A stretch of DNA of 45,179 nucleotides from Bacillota bacterium (GTDB lineage Bacteria; Bacillota_I; Bacilli_A; RF39; UBA660). Positions 38,442-45,179 of this stretch are shown one piece after another. The DNA is taken from assembly GCA_015059365.1 (NCBI GenBank), contig SVAO01000003.1, positions 67,682 through 112,860 on the forward strand, written 5' to 3'. Made by a program: the position numbers and the translations under genes. Below the pieces are notes generated by a model that did not search any database, was not told where the DNA came from, and was given only the letters and a program-made list of their open reading frames with translations. The stretch's first letter is position 1. Every line of letters starts with the position of its first letter.

Positions 38442-39353
38442 TTAACAAATGTCTTTCATTCTTTCTTTAAATAAATTTATAAATTCTTTAGTTGTATTAT
38501 TTACCAGGTTAGTTTTGTAGGCAACACTAAATATAGAAACTGGCATATCAAATCCTATATTCAGTTCATACAATTCACCATCATTTAATTCTTTTTCAAT
38601 ACTTTTTTTTACTCCCCAACCTATTCCTAATCCCTGTTTTACTAATTGAGTAATGAGTTCCATAGTATAAACAGTAAAATTATTTTTAATAACAATGTTT
38701 TGTTTTTTTAAAATTTCTTCTAATCTACTAATATCCGGAAAACCACGTTTTGGTAAAATAATAGGAAATTCAGTTAAAGATTTAGCATTATTCAAATATA
38801 AATCATAATATTCCTTATTTGAAAAAAAGCAAGTATCTAAAGTACATATAACATCTTCTTGAATATTTTTTTCATTAATAAATATTGGATACTGCATTAT
38901 TACTAAATCTAATTCATTATTTTTTAATTGACTCACCATCTCTTGCTGACTAGTTGAATATATATAAAATTTAGCATTAGGATACTTTTGATTAAACTCT
39001 TTGATAACTTCAGGAAGCATGAACAATGATATATGTGAATAAATTCCAATTCGTATAACACCATTTAAATCATCTTTTTCCTCTTTTAGCACTTTTTCAC
39101 CCAATGATATTGTTTCAAAAGCATTTTTAATATAACCTTTTATCTTTTCTCCAGCATCAGTCAAAATTACATTCTTTTTATCTCTAATAAACAATTGAGT
39201 ATTCAATTGAAATTCTAATTCCTTTATTGCACGACTAATTGCAGGCTGGGATATATGCATATACTCTGCAGTTTTAGAAAAACTCTTTAATTCTGCTACA
39301 ACTAGAAATACCTTATATTTATTAACATCTATATTACTATCAAATATATCCAT
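38442..39353 (-). CDS. LysR-family transcriptional regulator
   Basis: 303 residues from the ATG at 39353, 6 bases after GGAGG; the six upstream codons are dropped. N-terminal winged helix (FLVVAELKSFSKTAEYMHISQPAISRAIKELE) and a periplasmic-binding-like effector domain (IRIGIYSHISLFMLP...). No divergently transcribed partner is adjacent: the next gene runs in the same direction 68 bases upstream. Target unknown. Confidence 0.92.
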   Translation of the reverse strand: MDIFDSNIDVNKYKVFLVVAELKSFSKTAEYMHISQPAISRAIKELEFQLNTQLFIRDKKNVILTDAGEKIKGYIKNAFETISLGEKVLKEEKDDLNGVIRIGIYSHISLFMLPEVIKEFNQKYPNAKFYIYSTSQQEMVSQLKNNELDLVIMQYPIFINEKNIQEDVICTLDTCFFSNKEYYDLYLNNAKSLTEFPIILPKRGFPDISRLEEILKKQNIVIKNNFTVYTMELITQLVKQGLGIGWGVKKSIEKELNDGELYELNIGFDMPVSIFSVAYKTNLVNNTTKEFINLFKERMKDIC

Positions 39354-39421
39354 TGACTCCCTCCAATACATACCTATGATATCATACTAATCAAAAATTT
39401 CAAATAAATTTATAATAATAC

Positions 39422-40471
39422 TTATCCTATCTTTCTTTTTATTAACCTTTTAATATCATTAGGAATTTCTTCAACATTATTTTTATCTACTTCTAATGTT
39501 AACAAACCACTTTCTGTTTCTACTAAATTAAAATGTACTCCATTATATATCACCGACAGAATTGTTTTTTCTTTTACAGTTTGAATAGGTGTTAACAATA
39601 ATTGCTCTACATATTCATCATGTGAAATTGGTTTACTTCCCAAAATCTTATAAGATTCTGGATCAATCTCATCTTTTATATATGAAATCTTTCCATTATA
39701 TTGTCTTTTTGATAATACAAAAGCTTTATCAGTATCATAGCAAGCTACATAATTAATTTTTATTTTCCTTGAATTATCACTATTATACCTTGATAAATCA
39801 ATCTCCCCTTTATCTAAAACAAATCTATCTAACCCTTCTTTTTCTTTATTTTCCAAGAACTTATATATAAGTTCTAAAACAATATCTACTTTTTCATCGA
39901 AAACTTTAGTAGGTTTTATAACTTTTAAATTTCTATGTAATAACCATGCTGCACTAGTAATTTCATCTCTTTTAGCAGCTACATCTACATCTTCATACCT
40001 TATTCCATCCAATACATAAAGTTCTGGATTAGTTGTTGCTAAAGAAATCAAATTAATAACTAAATCATATTTATCAATAGTTTTTATTTCATTACAATCA
40101 TGTCTATTTAATAAATTTTCATAATCTTCTTGAGAAATATAAGCTCTATTATCCATAATTCCTCGATCATAAATAATGATTATTCCTTTTTTATCCTTAG
40201 TTAAATCTAAATTAGATCTTACCAAACCTTCCGCATATTCTTCTGCAATCTGTTCCTTCATACTTTGAAGACGATATACATATTCTTGAAATCTTAACGT
40301 ATGCTCTCTATCATTATAAGGAACTATTTCAGTCCCTATAATTTGTGCTGCTGTTTCCTCTACATTAATTACATAATAACCATCCTTCTTCAAAATTTTA
40401 CTAATCTTTTCAATCACCCTAGTTTTTCCAGCACAAGGTCCACCTGTAAAAGCAATCTTTTTAATTTCCAT
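39422..40471 (-). CDS. AAA_28 ATPase with C-terminal CYTH-like region
   Basis: 349 residues. Walker A GGPCAGKT at 10-17, then IIIIYDRGIMDN (about 97-108), typical of AAA_28 domains related to small kinases. The C-terminal half (KIKINYVACYDTDKAFVLSKRQYNGKISYI) has the strand and charge pattern of CYTH/triphosphate tunnel domains, as in TTD14-like proteins. Substrate unknown. RBS AAAGGAGG. Shares direction with the LysR gene. Confidence 0.8.
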   Translation of the reverse strand: MEIKKIAFTGGPCAGKTRVIEKISKILKKDGYYVINVEETAAQIIGTEIVPYNDREHTLRFQEYVYRLQSMKEQIAEEYAEGLVRSNLDLTKDKKGIIIIYDRGIMDNRAYISQEDYENLLNRHDCNEIKTIDKYDLVINLISLATTNPELYVLDGIRYEDVDVAAKRDEITSAAWLLHRNLKVIKPTKVFDEKVDIVLELIYKFLENKEKEGLDRFVLDKGEIDLSRYNSDNSRKIKINYVACYDTDKAFVLSKRQYNGKISYIKDEIDPESYKILGSKPISHDEYVEQLLLTPIQTVKEKTILSVIYNGVHFNLVETESGLLTLEVDKNNVEEIPNDIKRLIKRKIG

Positions 40472-40654
40472 ATTGTCCTCCTTTAATAACTTACATCTTA
40501 ATCTTATCAGGACATTTTAATCATGTAAAATACTTATTTTTTATAACTTTTATAACTTATTTTTATAAAAACATAAAATTGAATTAAAATATAAATATTT
40601 GCCATTAACACATACACTTATTCATCATACTATAAATTAGTTAGGAGGAATTCC

Positions 40655-41401
40655 ATGAACAATATTTTGAAAATAGAAAACTTAAAAAAAATATATCATA
40701 CTCCTTCACAAGAAACACTTGCTGTAGAAGATTTTAGTTTTGAATTAAAACCTGGAGAGTTTGTTGCTATCGTCGGACCAAGCGGATGTGGAAAATCTAC
40801 AATATTATCAATATTATGTGGATTAGAAAAAAAATCAAGCGGAAATATAATTATGGATAACAATATCAAATTGGGATATATGCTCCAAAATGATTCCTTA
40901 TTTGAATGGAGAAATATTTTAAATAACTGTTTAATTGGTTTAGAAATAAATAAAACCTTAAATGATGATAATAAAAAATATGTGCTGGATTTACTAAAAA
41001 AATATGGTCTTTATGATTTTAAAGATAGTTATCCTAATAACTTATCAGGAGGTATGAGGCAAAGAGTTGCCCTTATTCGCACTCTAGCAACAAAGCCTGA
41101 TATATTATTATTAGATGAACCATTTTCAGCCCTTGACTATCAAACAAGATTATCTGTATCTGATGATGTTTATCAAATTTTAAAAAATGAAAATAAGAGT
41201 GCTATTATCGTTACTCACGATTTAGCCGAAGCTATTTCAATGGCAGATAGAATCATAGTATTAACTAAACGACCCAGTACTATAAAAAATATATATGAAA
41301 TCAAATTAACTGATAAATCAACTCCAATAAAAAATAGACGAACAAAAGAATTTTCATATTATTATGATAAAATTTGGAAGGACATAGATTTTTATGCATA
41401 G
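40655..41401 (+). CDS. ABC transporter ATP-binding protein (SsuB/TauB-like)
   Basis: 248 residues. Walker A GPSGCGKS at 41-48, Q-loop MLQNDSLFEW, signature LSGGMRQR, Walker B ILLLDEPFSAL and H-loop VTHDLAEA are intact. The sequence pattern is that of nitrate/sulfonate/taurine-type importers. Overlaps the permease start by 8 bases. No riboswitch (for example TPP) is visible in the 183-base upstream gap. The substrate-binding protein at 33,736 is its probable partner. Confidence 0.93.
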   Translation: MNNILKIENLKKIYHTPSQETLAVEDFSFELKPGEFVAIVGPSGCGKSTILSILCGLEKKSSGNIIMDNNIKLGYMLQNDSLFEWRNILNNCLIGLEINKTLNDDNKKYVLDLLKKYGLYDFKDSYPNNLSGGMRQRVALIRTLATKPDILLLDEPFSALDYQTRLSVSDDVYQILKNENKSAIIVTHDLAEAISMADRIIVLTKRPSTIKNIYEIKLTDKSTPIKNRRTKEFSYYYDKIWKDIDFYA

Positions 41402-42185
41402 TAAAGAACACAAAGATTTTTTAAAAAAAATTAAAATTCAAAAAATCTTAATTAGAATATCTCAAATATGTATTATTCTATCTTTCATCATTATATGGCA
41501 AATACTCGCAGATTATAAAATCGTAAACACATTTATCTCTTCCAGTCCCAAAATGGTAATTAAAACAGTTATCTCTCTGTATAATGAAGGAAATTTATTT
41601 AAACATATTTGGGTAACAATATATGAAACAATAATAAGTTTTTCATTAGGAACTATTTTAGGAACTATAATTGCAACTGTTTTATGGTGGAATAAATTTT
41701 TAGCCAAAGTTTTAGATCCTTACTTAACAATTTTAAACAGTCTTCCTAAAGTGGCATTAGGTCCAATAATAATCATCTGGGCTGGTGCTGGAATAAACTC
41801 TATTATTTTAATGGCCTTACTTATATCTACTATTATAACTATTATTAATGTATACCAAGGATTCATCGAAACCGATCCCTTAAAAATTAAATTAATGAAT
41901 TCTTTTAAATCAACAAAATTTCAAATATATACTAAATTAATTATCCCTAGTTCATTTTCTAATATCATAAGTGCATTAAAAATAAATGTTAGTATGTCAT
42001 TAATTGGAGTAATAATGGGTGAATTTTTAGTTTCTAAAGAAGGTCTCGGATATTTAATCATGTATGGTTCCCAAGTATTTAACTTAAATCTTGTAATTAC
42101 CGGTATATTCATCCTTTGTATTGTTTCTGCAGTAATGTATTATTTAGTAGCTTATTTAGAAAAAAAGTTAATCAAACATGATTAA
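41394..42185 (+). CDS. ABC transporter permease (SsuC/TauC-like)
   Basis: 263 residues with about six membrane helices. The EAA-type loop (NSFKSTKFQIYTKLIIPSSFSNIISALK, about 164-191) contacts the ATPase. GEFLVSKEGLGYLI near 216 is typical of the SsuC/TauC/ThiX class. Translationally coupled to the ATPase gene. Confidence 0.92.
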   Translation: MHSKEHKDFLKKIKIQKILIRISQICIILSFIIIWQILADYKIVNTFISSSPKMVIKTVISLYNEGNLFKHIWVTIYETIISFSLGTILGTIIATVLWWNKFLAKVLDPYLTILNSLPKVALGPIIIIWAGAGINSIILMALLISTIITIINVYQGFIETDPLKIKLMNSFKSTKFQIYTKLIIPSSFSNIISALKINVSMSLIGVIMGEFLVSKEGLGYLIMYGSQVFNLNLVITGIFILCIVSAVMYYLVAYLEKKLIKHD

Positions 42186-42192
42186 CTTTTTA
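42162..42192. terminator. bidirectional terminator
   Basis: 13-base-pair stem (42162-42174 / 42179-42191, 4-base loop) overlapping the stops of the permease and tsaD. Confidence 0.88.
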
Positions 42193-43194
42193 TTGTAATT
42201 TATCGCTAGCTTTAGCACTTAAATCTAAAGATGATACCCTACCCATTTGGTATGCATAATATGCAGCAGCTCCAATCATCGCAGCATTATCTGTACAATA
42301 CTTAATTTCAGGAATAGTAATATTATAGTTATTTTGTTTACAGACTTTTGTAATTAATTCCCTCAATCCTCTATTTGCAGATACCCCACCTGCTACTATC
42401 AAGTTATTTACTTTATATTCCTTCATGGCTTTGATTGTCTTATGAACTAGAATTCCTACTACTCTATTTTGAAATGAAGCAGCTAAGTTTTCCACAATAA
42501 TTTTATTTCCTCGTTGAGTTTCATTGTGACTCAAATTAATAACTGCACTTTTAAGACCACTAAAACTAAAATTATAACTTTCATCATTAAGTGGAATAGG
42601 TAAATCATATGTGTCCTCACCCATATGAGCTAATTTATCTACCAAAGGACCACCCGGATAATTAAGACCTAAAACTCGTGCCACTTTGTCATATGCTTCA
42701 CCTACCGCATCATCTAGTGTGCCACCAATCTTTTCAAAAGAATAATGATCCTTCATATATATAATATCAGTATGCCCACCACTTACAACAAGAGCGATTA
42801 AAGGAAATTTCATAGTCTCAACTAAACTATTAGCATATATATGACCAGCAATGTGATGAACAGGAATTAACGGTTTGTTATAAATGAGTGCTAGCGTTTT
42901 AGCTGCTTGTAATCCCACTAATAAGGACCCTATTAATCCTGGACCATAAGTAACTGCAATCGCATCTATTTTATCCATAGTCATATCTGCTTTATTCAAA
43001 CATTCCTCAATAACTAAAGTGATGTTTTCTATATGCATGCGACTTGCAATTTCTGGAACAACACCACCAAAACTTGCATGAGTATCCATTTGAGATAATA
43101 CTACTGTACCAATTTCTTCACAACCATTTCTCACAATTGAAACACTAGTCTCATCACAACTAGACTCTATGGCTAATATATACATATCCTTCAT
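42190..43194 (-). CDS. tsaD: tRNA N6-adenosine threonylcarbamoyltransferase
   Basis: 334 residues. [16 protein letters not shown] at the start, the metal motif H114-IAG-H118, [10 protein letters not shown] and FSFSGLKSA are the Kae1/TsaD signatures. Transfers the threonylcarbamoyl group to A37 of ANN-decoding tRNAs together with TsaB and TsaE. It follows rimI without a gap. Normal length. Confidence 0.97.
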   Translation of the reverse strand: MKDMYILAIESSCDETSVSIVRNGCEEIGTVVLSQMDTHASFGGVVPEIASRMHIENITLVIEECLNKADMTMDKIDAIAVTYGPGLIGSLLVGLQAAKTLALIYNKPLIPVHHIAGHIYANSLVETMKFPLIALVVSGGHTDIIYMKDHYSFEKIGGTLDDAVGEAYDKVARVLGLNYPGGPLVDKLAHMGEDTYDLPIPLNDESYNFSFSGLKSAVINLSHNETQRGNKIIVENLAASFQNRVVGILVHKTIKAMKEYKVNNLIVAGGVSANRGLRELITKVCKQNNYNITIPEIKYCTDNAAMIGAAAYYAYQMGRVSSLDLSAKASDKLQ

Positions 43195-43590
43195 TTACTC
43201 ACCTTCTCTCATCATTAATATTCCATCCATATCACCATAATATTTTTCACGTATAGCAACTTCTTTAAATCCATATTTTTTATATAATTTTATCGCATTA
43301 ATATTATCTTTTCTTACCTCTAAAGTAATATTTTCGCAAACTTTACACACATCTATCAAATATTCCAATAACTTAGAAGCGTATCCTTTATTTCTATATT
43401 CTTTTAAAACATATATATTATTTATTTCTGCTTTATCATAGATAATAGAATAACTTAAATAACCAATAATTAAATCATTTTCTACATAAATAACATCTTT
43501 AGAAAATGGACTATTTATTGGTTTATCAATAGTATTCGTAATTAAAAATTTATTTAATCTAGCATCTTTAGTTTCTACTTTTTTTATCAT
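43195..43590 (-). CDS. rimI: GNAT acetyltransferase (RimI-like)
   Basis: 131 residues. NNIYVLKEYRNKGYASKLLEYL (acetyl-CoA site with R/K-x-x-G-x-A/G) and LEVRKDNINAIKLYKKYGFKEVA are the GNAT core. RimI N-acetylates ribosomal protein S18; the gene's place between tsaB and tsaD is common in Bacillota. The ribosomal target is inferred. Confidence 0.9.
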   Translation of the reverse strand: MIKKVETKDARLNKFLITNTIDKPINSPFSKDVIYVENDLIIGYLSYSIIYDKAEINNIYVLKEYRNKGYASKLLEYLIDVCKVCENITLEVRKDNINAIKLYKKYGFKEVAIREKYYGDMDGILMMREGE

Positions 43591-44211
43591 CTATTCACCA
43601 CTAAATTTTTCTTCAGCCTCAGTTTTCTTTAAGTAGTTAGGATTTAGACTATGAGGCTTAACCCCATTGTCATTAAAATGCTTAAAAACAATCTTTCTAA
43701 TATCAACATCAGGTAATTTTGTTGCAAAATCAAAACTGTCAAAAGATACAAATGTACACTTTTCATATCCCTGTGCATATTTTAATAAATCATCAATCAA
43801 AATGTATTCATCTGGTAACAAAGCATTTAAATTGTAATCATATATTCCACCATATACATATCCTCTTCTTGCATCTATTAACGGTATAATAACATGGTCA
43901 GAAGAAGTTGAAGCCATCAATTCTAAACTAGAAAATGGGACTACTTCTATATTTAAACTCCAAGCCATTACCTTAGCAAAAGTAACACCAACTCTTATTC
44001 CAGTAAAAGATCCCGGACCTATAGCTACAAAAATTTTTTTAATATCAGTAATTTTTGTATTATTCTTTTTTAGTAATTCATCAATTAAAGGAACAAAATT
44101 AGTCGATATATTCTTATCATTAAATTCAATTTTTTGATCTATAACATCTAGCCCATTTAATAGACCAATGACCACGTTATTGGTACATGTATCTATCACC
44201 AAAGAAATCAT
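43591..44211 (-). CDS. tsaB: TsaB, partner of TsaD in t6A synthesis
   Basis: 206 residues. The N-terminal VIDTCTNNVVIGLL fold start and AIGPGSFTGIRVGVTFAK are the TsaB hallmark. A TsaD-like fold without the metal histidines. Overlaps tsaE by 4 bases. Confidence 0.95.
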   Translation of the reverse strand: MISLVIDTCTNNVVIGLLNGLDVIDQKIEFNDKNISTNFVPLIDELLKKNNTKITDIKKIFVAIGPGSFTGIRVGVTFAKVMAWSLNIEVVPFSSLELMASTSSDHVIIPLIDARRGYVYGGIYDYNLNALLPDEYILIDDLLKYAQGYEKCTFVSFDSFDFATKLPDVDIRKIVFKHFNDNGVKPHSLNPNYLKKTEAEEKFSGE

Positions 44212-44657
44212 AAAACTGCCTCACATAATTCTTCATATTTTGAACCATGAGGAGTTATAATTAAAGTTCTTTTATTTTCATCAATAACTTTAAATTTTAT
44301 ATGTAAATATTCTTGAGGTAAAATATCTTTAATTGTAGAAGCCCATTCAATAACAACTATTCCACCTTTTTCAAAATATTCTTCTATTCCAACACCATCA
44401 GTTTCACCATCTAATCTATATACATCCATATGATATAAAGGTAGTTCTCCTTCATATTCTTTTATTATAGTAAATGTTGGAGAAGTAATAATCTCTTTTA
44501 TTCCTAAAGCAGTTGCTATACCTTTAGTAAACATTGTCTTCCCACTACCTAACTCTCCATCTAGACATATTATCATATTAGGAAATTTTTCTGATTCTAT
44601 ATTCTGAGCAAGCTCTATTGTATCCATTTCATTTTTAGAAGTAATCTTATATTCCAT
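44208..44657 (-). CDS. tsaE: TsaE, ATPase of t6A synthesis
   Basis: 149 residues from the ATG at 44657 (an ATG two codons upstream is also possible). Walker A GELGSGKT at 34-41, TSPTF, and the MDVYRL and VIEWA motifs (Walker-B-like) match TsaE. Regulates TsaB-TsaD assembly by ATP turnover. First gene of the tsaE-tsaB-rimI-tsaD operon. Confidence 0.95.
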   Translation of the reverse strand: MEYKITSKNEMDTIELAQNIESEKFPNMIICLDGELGSGKTMFTKGIATALGIKEIITSPTFTIIKEYEGELPLYHMDVYRLDGETDGVGIEEYFEKGGIVVIEWASTIKDILPQEYLHIKFKVIDENKRTLIITPHGSKYEELCEAVL

Positions 44658-44681
44658 TTGCATCACCTATTATATTATAGC

Positions 44682-44712
44682 AAAAAAAAAATACTTAATA
44701 CAACAGTATTTT
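44682..44712 (-). terminator. terminator of the rRNA operon
   Basis: An 8-base-pair stem (44688-44695 / 44705-44712, loop of 9) with a T-run on the minus side, between 5S and tsaE. A TATAAT nearby (44673-44678) may be the tsaE -10. Confidence 0.72.
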
Positions 44713-44756
44713 AGTATTTTTAGAATTATAACTTTTTTAAAAATATACAAAAAAAA

Positions 44757-44861
44757 ATTGGCAACTTCCTATTTTCGCTTACACTATCTTCGGCGTTAGT
44801 GAGCTTAACTTCTGTGTTCGGGATGGGAACAGGTGTATCCTCACTGCTATCGTTACCAATC
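44757..44861 (-). rRNA. rrf: 5S ribosomal RNA
   Basis: Read on minus: TTGGTAACGATAGCAGTGAGG, then the hallmark ACACCTGTTCCCATCCCGAAC and AGAAGTTAAGC, closing with GAAGTTGCCAA, which pairs with the 5' end. Ends placed by the terminal helix; exact ends may differ by a few bases. Confidence 0.92.
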
Positions 44862-44927
44862 AAATATAGAGAAATTATTCTCTGAAAACATGATAATGTG
44901 GTTAATCTCTAAATCAAGAAATAAATA

Positions 44928-45179
<252 letters not shown>

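Noticed and set aside
40472..40654. Possible TPP or other riboswitch before the ABC ATPase
   Set aside because: No CTGAGA-type or other conserved aptamer core is visible; only AT-rich sequence.

Overview
The window is AT-rich chromosomal DNA from a fermentative, low-G+C Gram-positive bacterium (Bacillota; I cannot place it more finely, but the small lipoproteins, membrane proteins and housekeeping set would suit a gut Bacilli/Erysipelotrichia/RF39-type lineage). The standard code is used (Trp is TGG; stops are mostly TAA). No secretin or other outer-membrane component is seen, and no transposase, integrase, phage gene or CRISPR array.

Left part, 1-20,099, minus strand: one continuous run of about 20 genes that combines two machineries normally found apart. 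The promoter-proximal half is a Tad-type pilus assembly set: CpaB/RcpC-like SAF protein, CpaF/TadA ATPase, TadB, TadC, a small Flp-like pilin, two pseudopilin-like proteins and a TadZ-like protein. The distal half is a Gram-positive type IV secretion/conjugation set: two VirB2/TrbC-like pilins, a VirB6/TrbL-like channel protein, PrgI, a VirB4 split into two translationally coupled polypeptides, an M23 cell-wall endopeptidase, an LppM-like lipoprotein, a VirD4 coupling ATPase, and a secreted protein whose C-terminus is a third VirB2-like module. The last gene at the left edge starts an exported rhodanese-like protein. No relaxase or prepilin peptidase is present. Consensus-like promoters stand before cpaB, before the Flp-like pilin and before the first VirB2-like pilin, and a strong terminator follows the second VirB2-like pilin. 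This suggests the pilins are made in excess over the rest.

Middle, 20,100-20,860: a non-housekeeping intergenic region. It holds several hairpins, a strong candidate type I toxin-antitoxin pair (27-residue hydrophobic peptide on +, convergent antisense RNA on -), and tRNA-Leu(CAA) with encoded CCA, whose 3' end faces the secretion locus.

Right part, 20,863-45,179: mostly core genes. They are scpB/scpA; small unknown genes; a DUF5698/DUF2179 membrane protein; an RNHCP zinc protein; lipoproteins; pflB-pflA (anaerobic pyruvate metabolism); ligA; a sugar-nucleotidyltransferase-like gene; pcrA; an SsuA/ThiY-like substrate-binding protein whose likely ATPase and permease lie 6 kb away; a zinc-ribbon/SH3 surface protein; a DUF1097 membrane protein; a collagen-like protein followed by its probable glycosyltransferase; a LysR regulator; an AAA_28-type ATPase; and the tsaE-tsaB-rimI-tsaD operon for tRNA t6A synthesis. 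The window ends in an rRNA operon on the minus strand (5S complete, 23S 3' end). Nearly every convergent gene pair is separated by a clear bidirectional hairpin terminator.
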